DNA from: Lamellibrachia satsuma
Taxonomy: Eukaryota > Annelida > Polychaeta > Sabellida > Siboglinidae
Reading direction: 5' to 3'
Assembly (NCBI GenBank): GCA_033239005.1
Contig: BSQZ01000053.1
Span: 3,247,501-3,311,500 of the forward strand
DNA: 64,000 nt
Shown: piece after piece, positions 43,190 through 57,100 of the stretch
How positions within the stretch are numbered: position 1 is the stretch's first letter
Layout: every line of letters starts with the position of its first letter
Program-made: the position numbers and the translations under genes
Notes under the pieces: generated by a model
Database searches by the model: none
Seen by the model: the letters and a program-made list of their open reading frames with translations, nothing else
Told to the model about the DNA's origin: nothing

Positions 43190-43545
43190 CTTATCGAGAC
43201 CGCGTAACAACTTTATCGGGAGTGACTCCCCCGATTCCAGAACACAAGTCGAAACAGCGGATGCTTCCGGGTAACTATGAGCAACCGCCCTGGCCTGGCA
43301 GCGCCGCCTCGCCCGAGCCCGATTTAGGACAGCCATGAAACCCGAGAAGAGGGAACCGCCTCCCCGGCACGATGGGATACATCGGCGTCTCCTCCCGACC
43401 GGCCCATCGCGCCTGTGTTGTCCCTCGTAGTGTGTAGACTTGTAGACACGTCTTCCAGGTAGCTAGCTAGAGCACTCCATCGCGCGGACTAGCTGCCGTG
43501 CCGACACCGATCGTTGGACGTAGGACAGAGACGTCGTCTGTAGGT
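43190..43545 (+). promoter_or_regulatory. CpG-rich promoter-like region with a consensus donor
   Basis: CpG density is clearly above the flanks, and GTAG|GTGAGTTC at 43537-43548 is a near-perfect splice donor. An untranslated first exon would look like this, but no downstream exon was found. Confidence 0.25.
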
Positions 43546-43549
43546 GAGT

Positions 43550-44520
43550 TCAATGCCGACTTCTTGTTGCATCGAACGCCGCCGGTTTTTCTCTGCTCGA
43601 CGGTACAGTCGGCCATTGATGGTGATTCTAGGAACGCCAGGAAACATATGTTTTCTAACACGGACATACAACATCGCGTTGCGTTTTGGGAACTGGCATT
43701 TATAAGTCAACTAAATTATTTGTCTTGCATCAAAGAAGAACGTCGAAAATGTGTTCTTTGCTTAATGATGATTCACGTCTCCAGATTGAGTTATTTCATA
43801 ATGTCAAGCTTCTTACTTTTAAACACACATTTGCTGTGTTTGTTTTTCATCGCGAAGTGAGTGACACTTTGAAAACTTTCGGGTTATGTCCCGTGGCTTT
43901 GCGATAACAATTTGTCAGTGAATAACCTCTTGCACCACTACATGGTATCACGATAAACCAATGGAAAATCCTTTCCCGAGATTCCAAATACTCGACGTGA
44001 TTGTAAACAATGGCAGCGTACACGAACTGGCGTTCACAGCGCAACATCGTTTATTCGAGCGTAATCTGCATACAAGTATCCGATATCCGACACGGTCTGC
44101 CTATGTACAGCTGATACAATGTTACGTGTTCACGGCGGATAAGAAACTGTACAGACTCGCCTACTCACCAGGGCCAGAATTGGCAGTAGTGTCGTCGGCG
44201 TCTGCCATTTTAATTAACGTTCGAAGACGCTGACTTGAGGTATGCCGGTCGGCAGCTGTTACATAAATCTCACTGCAGCATGCAGGCCTGCAGCATGCTT
44301 TGATATAGATATGTGTTTTGTGCACATCATTCTATAATTGTGGTGTACACATGTATATCTGCATTAACGTTCAAAAAGGAAAACGGTTCAGGTAACATCT
44401 ACGAACTACAACGGTCACGTGTCATTGCCAGGTGCACATAAAACAATAGCAGTACAAAGTAAATTTGATGGATGTCAAATAATTATGGCCATATTCTGTC
44501 TTCGGCAAAACTTTAATAAG
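43550..44520. other. Intergenic, no confident gene
   Basis: Frames at 43686-43907 and 43961-44233 lack motifs and support. Nothing else recognised. Confidence 0.35.
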
Positions 44521-44524
44521 GGTT

Positions 44525-44900
44525 ATACTGTTGATGAATTGTATTTGTGGTCTTCTTCTAGAACATCTTTGGTGTAGTTGCTTTCCTCTTTGTCCATGAA
44601 GTCCGGGATGAGGCTGGCATCGATACGGGTCTTCGGGTTTTGTTGTCCTTATCCTTCTACCAATGATACCGTTTCTTTGCTGTCCCTTCTCACCCGGTCG
44701 AATCTCTCTTCGCACAATCCTCACTCTCGGCCTTCCTCTCCACATTCTACCCTCCACACTCTCGACCTTCCTCTCCACATTCTACCCTCCACACTGAGCG
44801 CATCCGCTCTTCTCGTTAACCGTTCCCTTCCAATCGTTCCACGTGTCCAGCCCCAGTACCTTCATGCTAATTTCAACAATCTGAGTTTTGTACGCCTTAT
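44525..44900 (-). mobile_element. RTE-like C-terminal fragment with a small internal duplication
   Basis: Minus strand reads RERLTRRAD, VEGRMWRGRPRVR and KGQQRNGIIGRR, resembling the basic region that ends RTE-like reverse-transcriptase ORFs (compare RRRRGRLK in the element at 1565). A 35-bp segment with CTCTCCACATTCTACCCTCC is duplicated at about 44738-44795. Confidence 0.5.
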
Positions 44901-44909
44901 ATGACCGAT

Positions 44910-47900
44910 GTACAGTAACTTAACCATTAGTGAATATGGTTTGCTTTCAGCAACTGGATTTCATTTCGCGCGATGGTAGTCTAAAGCAAGAGAACTTTTG
45001 GAAGAATTGCCATAGTGCTATTTTTCGAAGTAAAAATGTTGAAATTTTTGGTGTCAGTTGACTCCTTGGGTGTTTGAATACCATGTCTTTGAGAGTTTTA
45101 TATGTACACCTAAATCCTTGGCCGTCCCTCGCTCTGGTGATGACTTTTGCGCGTCCCTGTTCAGGATGGATTTAGCAAGATTGCCATCCAATGCAAAGGC
45201 TCAGATGGCAAGTGGACAAGGAAGCCATTTTCTTATCGAGAGTCCATCTATGTGTAATCCGCCCTCCTAAGATACACGTCAAACTTGTTTTTAAATATAT
45301 TCACGCTGCTAACCTGTACATAGTCTGCAGATATTTTGTTTCATTCATTGATTGTCTTCTGTGAGAACGAGCACTTCCTGATGTCCAATCTACACTGATC
45401 CTTTGCTAACTTTACCTCACATCCTCTAGTTCTAGTATATTTCTCTCATGCTTAACGATCTTGGCATGTTGCGAATCTGAATTTCGTCATGGAACAAAAT
45501 GCTGGATGCGTATGTGTGACTCTTGCTAGAGTTGGTGGCACTGCGCAGTCCTGGATTGCAGCCTACTAGTCTTTTCGTGTATGTGAGGGTGTTTTGCAGA
45601 ACACGACAAGGCATTTGATCCAGCACCAGTGGGGACACTGCTACAAAAACACCAACCTTTGTGACAACACCAAGATCTAGGCAACATTGATTGCTATTTT
45701 TGCCAGCGTCTACACACTGTGTGGTCGTGTTTGTTCAAGAAACACCCCACAACCGTTCGGTGTCATGCGGCGAGACAAAAACGCTTACACAGTCTGACAT
45801 GCATTGTGCTCGAGTGTAGCTCATATTGGAAACGTCCAGCTTTGTCGTTCGTCCTCTAGATATTGACAAAGAAAGCACGGAAAATAGAAGAAGGTTGTAG
45901 GTGAGGGAGATGAAGGGATAGTTTTAAGAGATCTGGGAAGGGCAGGAATGAATAGCCGAGGATGGGAGAAATTGCAGAAAAAAATGCGATTGATGGAGAC
46001 GATTCGTCGAGAGGGCGATGTGGCCGCACCCCGCGAGGCGCCAAGAGGAAAGTAAAACAGTTGCTCTTCATCGTGTAACAGATGAATGTGTATACAAATG
46101 TGCAACACGAAAAAATCATTTATGGGACGGTTCGTATGTAGTGTGTTGCCGTAGACATAGTCTGAGCGTTGCTCTCCAGTCAACTACACGCACATCCCTT
46201 GGAAGCACTCTGCCAGCCACACTGCTATTACTGCACGACATATGTTCATAGCAACAACGCTGGAATGTTACCACTGCATATCGCCAAGTAATGCATCAGT
46301 GCAAACTCCCTGTGTTTGAACAAATCAAATAAAAATGTGAACCTTCCAACAGACGATTCAAACACCGGTCTAAACTGGGGAGGACTATGTGTCTCTTCGC
46401 GGCTGTGTTCCTCGCTTTTACATATGCGTAGGACGTAGAAGCTATGTTGAACAATAAAGCAGACAACGAACAAACTATCGCTAGTAGTGTTGTATACCCA
46501 ACTCGAACCGATCATATAACACGATATAAGGCAGTAAATAACGTGTTTAAACACGGTTGTTTTTATGCACGGGGGCCAAATTTCAATCGTATTAAAAGTC
46601 CAGCCGCCATGTTATGCAGTCCATAACAAAATCGAACGCGGTATTATTTTACAGCTGGCAAACAGACACATCAACTTAACCACGTGATGTGTCTGCTGTG
46701 TGCGCGATAAGCCTCTGAGAGCTCCATTAACCATGATTGCACAGTGTATACGTAATATTCTAACGATCCGTGACACCGGATACGGCACGGCTGTCTGGAC
46801 GCATTTGCCGGATTTCTCTCCGTACCCCACATCCAGCTATGTAAATAATTGACGCGGATTCCATTGGCAATGACGAACCGTAAGGTAATTGGCCTGGCAT
46901 GTAGAGAGGTATGTGTTCGTCCGCCGACCGACGAAGTGGGCGTCTGCTTTGAAGTCGGGCTCGATCTTGTCTGGTTCCGGTTTGCGAGTCCCTGGTGTCG
47001 TTTTGTACATAAATAGTTACTGCGTTCCTGTCTCATTGTTCATGGAACAAGAAGGTCAGAAGTTCACCACCATGGTTACTGTTTGCGTAAGCATTGTTGT
47101 CGTATCTGTGCTATATGCTAGTAAAGTATGGACCATCTAGAACTGTTACGTCTCCTAATATACATATAAGGTTGTTATTATGACATTCCAACGCGGGTTA
47201 GTAAGTCATATATATGGATACGAGTGGGCGATCAAAGATTCCCTGAGCTCACAACTGGATGGTGAGTAAGACATCGGCGTAAAACGAAGCACCATGTCAG
47301 GTAAAGGGTACATGAAGCCTGCCCAACATCGGCGCTGAGTGGGGCAGCGCTATCCATGTAGGAACACAAGCTGGCAAGAAGACAAAAACACAGACACTGA
47401 AATAAACACAGCCGCAGGGAAGGGTTCAAATGATCCCAGCTGACGTGGGTGTGACTCCAAGCACGCTCCGTCAGCCCGGACTCCGATCTGTCGTCTTGTG
47501 TGATGAGAGCTTACGCAGTCGTTGACGAACACATACGTTTTTATAGGATTTTAAGAGAAGATAATGGAAAGACTGGTATCGCTACTTCGGATGGAGCACC
47601 TGCTCTCTATTCCACATCGTATCATAATTATGTAGTTATGAACACCCGATTTTGTGAAGTAGATGTTATTGAAGAGATTCATAGTAATGTAGTCATATTT
47701 TTAATCGATGGATCGGAAAAAAATCAAATAATCAATACGTAGGGTCTATGTTTTGTTGAGAGGCCTGGACATTTCTAGAAAAATGCAGCATAGGCCGTAC
47801 TGTCACGTAGATATGTGGTCCTGACGAACAGAAAAATATTGACAAATAAATAAGACTCCTAAAAGCAGGTGCGAGCTGAGCAGACGATTCGTTATTTTCG

Positions 47901-49310
47901 GTACATTTGTACAACCAGATATTTTGAATTATTACATAGCGGGATCCAACATGCATGTAAATGTCAGTATGTTATACTGGCCGTTCGGTTGGGGTCTCTC
48001 ACAGTACGGTTAGGTCGAACCAAGGGTTCGGATGGGGACTACCCAAGGCGTGCCCAGGTAGACATCGACAACATCTGCGATAATAATCAGTCACTGCTCA
48101 CCTGTGATGGACAGTGATTTACGTGAAGGCGAGGTGTAGGCCTATATTTCCGGAAAGATATCCATTGCTTGAACGAGCTGAACACTGCCTTTGTGATTAA
48201 CACAGACAAGCGGCACGTCCAGCAGCATGAGAAACGATGCAAAGTGAACCACGTTCTGGTTGACCCGGGCAATAAATCAGCACCTTCCAACTTTGTCGAC
48301 CCTAGGAGTAAGACATATACAGAGATGCTCCAACACTAGTCACTGGAGAGGCGGAGACTGTCAAAAAGGGAACACGACGGACTACGTTAGTTTGTTCAGT
48401 AAACAGAGCAGACGTTTTCTTGCAAACCCAACGTATGGGTGGCTTTACAAGCATATCACATATGATGTTGACTAGCGCACGGGCGTAAGCAAGATTGTTT
48501 ATAGGAGGGGTATATCCAACAGCGCCAGGCATGGCTGGGTCTGAGGATAGGTATTACATGTATTTGTTCATATATTTCATTCGGGATTTGTGGCATGGGC
48601 CCTGGCTCCCTCTGGGCCCGGGCCACAAGTACGTGGAAAGTGAGTCACCTTGTTATAATTGACAGTACGATCAATCACGCCTTCCGTCGAGTTCCATTGC
48701 TAGCACCCACGTGGTGAATTGCACACAAACAAATTGGTGTGCAAATACAAAGTCATCCAAGTGCATTCCTATTCCCATTCCTAAACCTAACTAATGATAG
48801 TAGATCTTGGAGATGTTACTTCACTTCATCGCTTGACCGGAAGTCGGTCGCGGGGCTGCCAATTCCACAGAGAGCCTACGCCAGCCTGATCTGTCAGCTG
48901 CTGCGCGGATATGTGCGGCTGTTCTAAGCAGATAGTCTTGTAGAAACGTAGGGTTTGCCTCGCAGTTTTAAGAGGTAGGCTATCGATAGCGGTGTGGCTG
49001 CTTTTAGAAGATGCTGAACTGTGTTGTTGTAGATTTTCTGGTTAGGACTTGTATTATTCCATCTTGAAAAACACTTAATGACATTCGAAAACCCTTTGCT
49101 ACAGAAGCAACCTGCAAATAAATTCTTCTATGCACATATCTAACGAGGACATAATAGGTAGAGTACCTCTTCTTCTCCCAGTACAGCTCATGGCTCTGGA
49201 TTTAGTTGCATCAATATAGTGATACAAACAAATATATCAAAATACATTCACACATAAATGCATATGATTATTCCTGAACTTATACCCCCAGTCTTAGAAC
49301 CCCAGAGTCT
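44910..49310. other. Long gene-poor stretch
   Basis: It contains the dispersed block 45167-45246 and many short frames with no motifs. 45821-46183 minus, 46671-47036 minus and 47500-47742 plus are the longest, and none has family resemblance, signal peptide or splice support. No satellite seen. Confidence 0.35.
45167..45246. repeat. Dispersed repeat block, copy of 37098-37176
   Basis: Same orientation and about 85-90% identical by eye to 37098-37176, including CAGATGGCAAGTGGACAAGG. Flanking sequences do not match, so the block is a fragment of a larger unknown element. Confidence 0.7.
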
Positions 49311-49314
49311 TATG

Positions 49315-49612
49315 AGCTTGGGACCTATTAGAACGTCGGAATCAATCGAGAGGACTGAGGTTCGAATCCCTTGCTGTCATTCGATGCATGTGGAGTTTCG
49401 CTCACTCTACATCTGCAAGGGTATAAATAAGTGTTTGGTTATTTTGGCTATATAAATTGGACGAATTATGCAAAAGAATAGCTTTCTCGCAAATATCGCA
49501 GTGTGGTTGAATGCTTCCGATAAAAACGCAGTTAGTGTTGGAAGGAATAGCTGCCACTTCCAGTGTAAAGCGTTTTGGACGTTCCGAAGGTGTCTATAAG
49601 AATACTTTGTAA
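49315..49612 (+). mobile_element. tRNA-derived SINE, copy 3 (diverged)
   Basis: B box GGTTCGAATCCC at 49359, followed by GTTTCGCTCACTCTAC, GTATAAATAAGTGTTTGG, GTTGAATGCTTCCGAT, GTGTAAAGCG and TCTATAAGAATACTT. These are in the same order as copies 1 and 2 but with many substitutions, so it is an older insertion. Confidence 0.75.
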
Positions 49613-49619
49613 TTATACA

Positions 49620-51110
49620 TTTACGTTATTCCCCACAGAAATGACAAAACCACGTCCATAGCCAATCAATGACATCTCTCAGCTATCAGCACATATAATC
49701 TTGTTCTGCCAACATTTTACGGAATCCCTGAATAGTGCGCGCAATTCCGCATAAAGAAACTTGAATTGAGGGTGTCATCGCCAAACTGGCGTTGAAATGG
49801 TTGAAGGGAATTTTTTTTTCGCTTGGTTAAGTCAGAATATGTAACATCGCAGGAGGTCAATCTTAACATCATATATAAAGTACTCACAAACCGAAGTAGA
49901 ACCACGTTGACCATAGCACAATCGTTGACAGTTGGCAACTCACGATTCGGCAGTGTTTTGTCGCGTCACCGCGTGTCGCGCTAGTAGTGTCACATCTAGT
50001 GACACCTGCATTCACCAGATGGCGATACGTTGACCAAATTAGGACAACACTGCTCGCAGCTGCGGTTCGCCTGTGGTGACGTGGATCTAGACTAATTGAT
50101 ACCCGTTACAATAAACTGCGTCTTTCTGGATTAGAGAATTACGAACCAGTCAAGCACAGGCCCACAGTCAAGGGTCTTGCACATCCCCTGTAACTCATCA
50201 CTTTTCCCTCCGTCCCTGGGGGGGGGGGGGCAGGAAGTGAGAGGTTGGTCCTGAAATTGGTGTTAGGTGGAATGTTGGCTTCCAAAACAGGTGGGAGTTG
50301 GGAATAGTTAGGAGGTAGACTCACACAAATAGTGGGAAGTGGCAGGTAGGCCGCACAAAGAGGTGGGAGATGGTTGAGACCCCAAACACGCTTAATTCCT
50401 CTCTCCATTCCACTCATCGCTCCCGTAAGCTTACCTCCCGCTTAGGCACCATCCTTCCTTTCGTCCATTGTGTCTCTGATTGTCTCTCACTCTGATTTCG
50501 TCCTCCTTCACTTCACCTTTCATTCTCCTCTTTCTACCTACCTCTCTATATGTGCCTCCCAATCTGTGCCTACCCTGCATCCAACTGCACCCTCGATATC
50601 TACACAAAGACGGGCCCATTGCGTAGTTGGATTCGCGTGTTGTTTGAGCCTCTACTTCTGTCGAATGTCCACTAACCTATTTCCGAACACCGTAAACTTA
50701 CCTCAAACATATTTGTTTTTCAGAAACCTTAGTCAGAAAAGGGTACACAATTATGTCCTCCCGTACTGATGCGAATCCCTGCGGCTAAATCCGAGATCTA
50801 CTTCTGCTAACATGTATGCTCAAAACGCCTCGTTTTCCACGACATTCTTTCCTAATTACAACGTCAATGACCTAGACACTGCACTAACTATACTACTGGG
50901 AGTGTTGAATCCGGGTATGTAGACAGACCTTGCCATAATCTATGACCCAGTTCAGCTCCTGCCGAGAAGCATCCGCCTGAAGTCCAGGGTCCAACCAAAG
51001 TTACACACCTGTTTACAATAACGCCATACGCATGCAGCCTGATATACGCGTTTCCACGTAATCCGCATTAATTCGGCGTCGGGTATTTGTTGTGCCGGGT
51101 GAGTCTACGC
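49620..51110. other. Intergenic, no gene recognised; G12 run at 50219-50230
   Basis: 50200-50620 is biased to purines then pyrimidines and gives proline-rich minus frames without motifs. No exon seen. Confidence 0.4.
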
Positions 51111-51114
51111 CACG

Positions 51115-51290
51115 CAACTGGTTATACAGAGGGTGGCGGAGTCAAATGAATAAAGATATTTTGTGCAATAATCGTGGCTGAATGTGTAGTTGGTTTACGA
51201 AGGAACAGTTCGGCCAGGGAATGAACTGCAAAGCGTCTATAGTTATTCCTATGGACAACATAGTGCGCTGTGTAAGAACCTGATCTTTCT
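51115..51290 (+). mobile_element. tRNA-derived SINE, copy 4 (3' part only)
   Basis: GTGGCGGAGTCAAATGAATAA, GTGGCTGAATG, AATGAACTGCAAAGCGT and GTGCGCTGTGTAAGAACCTG follow the same order as the 3' half of the SINE at 15255. The tRNA-like head is not recognisable. Confidence 0.55.
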
Positions 51291-51294
51291 ACGT

Positions 51295-52770
51295 ATCGTG
51301 TTTATTCAAGCACGCACGCAGGCACACATTACACCCCAATCTACGTTTTTTTAATCACGCGAATCCAGTACTTGCCTGCTGTGTAGGCCTATACGTAGTT
51401 TCCTATTTTATCTATATTAATGTAATTTCTCTCCTCTATAGAAGTACACAGCTCCCTTAAATTACCCACACCATTTTCTCATCTCAATAGTCCAAAATAT
51501 GCACCAGCTGAATGTCGCAGTTAATAAACCTAAAAACGTACACACCACGAAGATCCGTGCAAGACGTTGCCCAAACGACAACACATTTTTCACAAAAGGC
51601 CAAAGCGAACAGATGGATATGGTTCACTGTACTTGTCTGCAGAATCCGGCTCCTTGACGTCCCGTCCCGCCAATGATCTCTGCTGGGCCAGACGTTATTT
51701 TTAGCCGCTAGACCCCTGCGCCTATTTGCACGTGTCTAGGGGCTGCATTAGTGCTCAACGCTAGTCGATTTATGACTAAGCACGGTCCGCTGCCGTTCAC
51801 CGCTACCTTGGAAGTAAGAACTTCCCTGTCGCCACAGAATAATAAACACACATTCGCAGATTGCATTTCAAACTAAACAGGCTGTAGGTGTCTGAAACGC
51901 AGTTTAATAATCTTAACCATCCTCTGAAGCCAGGAACTACCGAATCAGTACAACTGGCTTATCGACCTATGGAAACGTGTATTTGTCATCTGCTGTGTTA
52001 ACCAATCATATTATTCACTTTCAGTTTTCAACATTTGGGAGCCTCATTGGCTATGGACCAATCGTCGAACACTTATACATAATTGTGGCATCCAGAATAT
52101 TAATTATCGTATTTTATTATGGTAATGCGATTTGCGGTGCTTAATTAGTGTAATATTTATGGAATGTTGACATTAAAATAAATAAGGAAACACTGACACG
52201 CCAACTAAAAATATAACATCAAAACAAGTTTTTTTTAATTTATTTACTGGTGACATTTAAAATAAATTCGCATTACTACCACATTTGTTTTGTTGGTGTT
52301 TCAATAACGTTTATTTTTTATCAATAATTTATTAATTATTTTACAGGAGCTTATCTCGCTGTATCATAAATCAATGTATCAGTAGGTAGGTGCCCCACGA
52401 TACGTTCCTCACCTGATGACTTATATGATTGTCCATTTTGGTCAGGATTATGATACAACTCTTATCCCTTATCTAGTTTACTGTGGAATATGCAGATAAG
52501 ACCTAGCATAAAGGTAGACACACGTCGGTCTTGCTCCACGTAATCGATGGGCACCGGCCGATTTTTTTTAATTTAATATTTAATAGAACCATTACATGTA
52601 TTTTGGTTTTTATATATTTTCATGCAAGTCAGGTCGGTGGAAAATCCTGGATAAACTAATAGTTTAGCCCTGATTTGACTTCAATATATGATTAACAGCC
52701 ATATGATTTGAAGTCTGACAAGAAGTGGCGTATGTGTGCGTGCGCGCGCACGCGTGCATGCTAGTGCGTG
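51295..52770. other. AT-rich intergenic, no gene recognised
   Basis: No exon, satellite or element recognised. Confidence 0.4.
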
Positions 52771-52774
52771 CGTG

Positions 52775-52912
52775 TGGTGGTGGTGGGGGGAGCATGGTCC
52801 ACCTTATTTTTTTATATAGCCTGTTGCGTCAGTACATAGTAAACTAATGGACGACTAAGCTTACCCTCTTTTGCCGCACCCCCCCTCTATATATACGTCA
52901 TTGATAACCAAG
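52775..52912. mobile_element. Relic related to 18471-18610
   Basis: ATAGCCTGTTGCGTCAGTAC and CATAGTAAACTAATGG match 18535-18575. The right end CCCCCCCTCTATATATACGT is the inverted form of the TGACGTATTTAGAGGGGG end at 18473. Confidence 0.5.
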
Positions 52913-52978
52913 GAAGTTAATACAGACGTATGAATTTAATGTGGGGTTCGTCTGAAGTAACTTTAACATGGATCCTGA

Positions 52979-53624
52979 TATAGCGGACTAACAAGGATGC
53001 CTCGTATAGCGGACTAACAAGGATGCCTCGTATAGCGGACTAACAAGGATGCCTCGTATAGCGCACTAACAAGGATGCCTCGTATAGCGGACTACCAAGG
53101 ATGCCTCGTATAGCGGACTACCAAGGATGCCTCGTATAGCGGACTAACAAGGATGCCTCGTATAGCGGACTAACAAGGATGCCTCGTATAGCGGACTACC
53201 AAGGATGCCTCGTATAGCGGACTACCAAGGATGCCTCGTATAGCGGACTAACAAGGATGCCTCGTATAACGGACTAACAAGGATGCCTCGCATAGCGGAC
53301 TAACAAGGATGCCTCGTATAGCGGACTAACAAGGATGCCTCGTATAGCGGACTAACAAGGATGCCTCGTATAGCGCACTAACAAGGATGCCTCGTATAGC
53401 GGACTAACAAGGATGCCTCGTATAGCGGACTACCAAGGATGCCTCGTATAGCGGACTAACAAGGATGCCTCGTATAGCGGACTACCAAGGATGCCTCGTA
53501 TAGCGGACTACCAAGGATGCCTCGTATAGCGGACTAACAAGGATGCCTCGTATAGCGGACTAACAAGGATGCCTCGTATAGCGGACTAACAAGGATGCCT
53601 CGTATAACGGACTAACAAGGATGC
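52979..53624. repeat. 26-bp satellite x 25 with a two-block higher-order pattern
   Basis: TATAGCGGACTAACAAGGAT then GCCTCG repeats every 26 bp. Variants are CTACCAAGG (C), GCGCACTAAC (G) and TATAACGG (N'); the common form is N. The order is NNNGCCNNCCNN' then NNNGNCNCCNNNN', so the second half looks like a diverged duplicate of the first. Confidence 0.97.
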
Positions 53625-53969
53625 AACACTGCAGAAATAATTACATTGCTGACGTGGTAAAATGTGGACTTTTCACATTAGAGCTCTGCGTTATTACTCG
53701 GCAACTACTGACGCCCTCTACCAGGACATGAACACGCTTGTCGTTACACGGCGACATCTGGAATGAAAGAACAGCCAATCATTAAGACATTGTGTGTTCA
53801 TCGCGTATTATTATTTATAATTATTTTGGTTATTTATTTATTTATTATTTAAATTCGTGCATTGACACAAAACTACAAAAAAATACAGTGAAATAGTGAC
53901 AATTTGGTTATTTTGTGCATGCAATATTACGTTCAGATGTAGGCCCTGTCGGGGCGCGCCACAACTACC

Positions 53970-54100
53970 ACCATGTTATCAGTAGCACGTCCCTAACAAC
54001 CGTCATGTTATCAGTAGCACGTCCCTAACAACCGTCATGTTGTCAGTAGCACGTCCCTAACAACCGTCATGTTGTCAGTAACACGTCCATAACAACCGTC
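53970..54100. repeat. 32-bp tandem repeat x 4
   Basis: CATGTTATCAGTAGCACGTC then CCTAACAACCGT, four copies with TTGTC and AACACG variants. Confidence 0.9.
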
Positions 54101-54104
54101 ATTT

Positions 54105-57100
54105 ATTTCTTAAATGAAGAAATCTCCAAAAATATGCCGACTACTTTATCCTGGTGCAAGTCTTACTCAATATTACTGTGGCACACCTTTCAACGGTGTC
54201 CTTATCGTGCAGCAGAATTCGATAGGGATGTGTTCGGGTGACAATCATGCATATAAACACAGCAAACGTAGGTTACCAGTGGGAGAACATACCCAAACAG
54301 AGTGCACCGGACAACCGTGAAGCAATTGTGAAAGAACAGCCGGAATATCAGCCGCCAATGCCCAGATGCACGCAACATTTAGATTCTCTATGTAGATACA
54401 ATGAATTATTAAACTAATTACTCCATTTGGGCATGATTGAGGCCTGCGAGCAGGTGTTGTTCCTTAATAGATCTTTTGGAGCAACAAATTCAATCAACAC
54501 GTAAATACCCCAAGATAGAAAACAATCAATCTAGCTATCGGAAGTACAGATTATAGTCAGCGCACAATAAAACACTCCCCAACGAATCTTGCACCAAACG
54601 ACGTATGACTGCGTCTGTCTACTGACGTACTCAACCTGTGAACAACTTCTTTTACGACGCTCATGAAACCGGCTGTTGCAGCTCTGGTTTCTTCGGCGCG
54701 ATCGGGTGACAATTTGAATTCATTGGAAGCCCGCCTATACAGCGCAGGTGAATAGCCAACAAAAATGCCCAAATACTCGGGTACCCGTTTGTAGTCGTTT
54801 TTACATCTACAGCTGGGCTGCTACGTGAGCTGAGGAGTGAGTAAGAGGTTAGACGGACAGGACAGTGCCGGGGCGTCGTCGTGTGGTCGAATAACACCAC
54901 AGCGAGTGAACTCACGTTCTCTGCGTTTTCTTGAGGTTGAGCTTAGATACCGCACACGAAGGGTTTAAAAGATTCAGAACGTCGTGAACACGTTCACCAA
55001 TATGGTAGAAAAGAATGAAGTAATACTTTTCTTTTAACCACAACTATTGAGATTTACGTACTCAAAATTTCGGCTACAGTCGGCAGCCTTCACCAGAAAC
55101 TGAATTCTGGGACAAGTAGTTCTTCTTCTGCTCGCCAGTTGGCATGGCAAGCAGACCGTCCCATACGTGGCCGAGTCAATATACCCTCTTCTCGATTCAT
55201 GATTAAAGTCGTCTTTCCGATCCATATGACCTCTCTAATCCATCTCGCGTGTCTATTGCTTTCTGTTTCTGTTTATCACCTTTTTGGTCCCTCCCAGTAA
55301 ATACATCTCTAAAGTTGTGAGTATAAGAAAATCGTTACTTCAAGATTCAGTAGGACCGCCGTAGGTGGACAAGACGGACATTGGCTTATCGAAATGCATA
55401 TTGGACTCATTTTACGGTGGTTACTTACTTATTCTCGTCATGCCCAGATGTGGTACACAATGCCTCAGGCTCGCGCAAGACTTCGTCAGTTCCATCTGTT
55501 TTGGGCTCTCCTTGCAGCTGTGATCCTGTGTTAGCTTAGCAGCCTTCCTTCAGTTCTTAGGTGGTTTGTCTCCACGATGTTTTGGTATGTGCCTTCCCTT
55601 CCGAAACGATTCTGCGGGAGACTGCTGTTACACTGGATAATGCTCTGGTGGCTGCACCCTATGACATGCATTGGCAAGTGGTTTATTATTTACGAAAAGC
55701 AGGACATCCAATACAATTACTGGAAACGACAAGAAGATAGTTACAATGTTTATGAAATATGTTGACAAACAGTCAGATTGACAACGAAAACTGTCAATGG
55801 ACGACAAATCGACGGATACAAATCCAAGAGTAGGCAAAGAATAAAATACATCAATAGTTTAAACAAATGGCCCGAAACACTGGATGCTTACAAATATAGG
55901 CCTACGATAGAACCGAGTGGAGGGCCACGATTGCCAACGTCATCAGCCACGACACTTGATGAAGATGAATCGTTAGAGTGACTTGAACAACATACTATGT
56001 TCAGTAGCTGGCTGCGTATCTCTTCAATTGGCCGAGTTACTGTTGTTCGGGTTCTTCGGTTGTTACTGTTATCACCACATGTGAACCAAATGCTGAGGTT
56101 CGAGTTGCGTTCCAACTTGGAATGATCGGTTACTTCGGTGGAGAATGGCAGAGCAAATCATTGTCATAATTTTAATGTGGTTGCATTTCTATTGCAGTTA
56201 CTTAACTGAGAACAATATTATTGTTGGGTAGGTTAAAAATACAGGCTAGGCACTACTTTACATCAAGCACCAAATCAAACGCAGATTAATTGTATTGTCT
56301 AATTGCAGCATGCTACCACAACAACACGACTTTTTGTGTGGGCATAACTGGATGGCCCACGCTAGTTTTCAATCTAAAACGCAACGCAAATAACCCTTAC
56401 TGGATACTAAGAACTGAAATGGTGCACATCAACACTTCTTTCACTCTACACCACTTCACCCACCTCGTTGCGAGATGTTGGTCCTCGAGATCTGACTAGT
56501 GTCAAAATTCCTAGAACATGATGCCACGAGTTTTCCTCTTGCAGATTTACTTAGAACAAAGGTGCAACCGTGTGTGTCATAAGTCCATCCCCGATTAGGA
56601 TGTCCACATCTTGTTCCATTGTGTGTCACAGCGATCAAGTCCCCGTTGGTCGTCTAGTGGAGTTGCGCTATCCCAGTACGTGATTACCAAAAAGGACACT
56701 TCAATCTGAAGAGTTCGCTACTTGATAGTCAGAAACCATGAAAAAGCGGTCTCTTGAGGACTCGGGTCTCTTGTTACAGATTGCATGTCATTTGTGTAGC
56801 AGAAGGAACGAGAAAAACATGTTGACATACACAAGGTTTATGGCAATTGTGCTGTCATAATGGTTGGTGCCTAGATCGTGAATAAGCTTACATTTACCCA
56901 TTGCCGTAATCGGCGTATGTTACAGTTTCAAAGGGTAACCATACAAACTTACCAATATTCGCGATTAGTGATTCATTCTTAAAAGTCGCAAATAATAGTA
57001 TAGATTATATTTTAGTCTTCCCAGGAAAAAGGACTTCCCGAGGTTACTCAACAGGATAAAATTATATTTTTTTAGCTCGAATTTCACCACACATGCAAAC

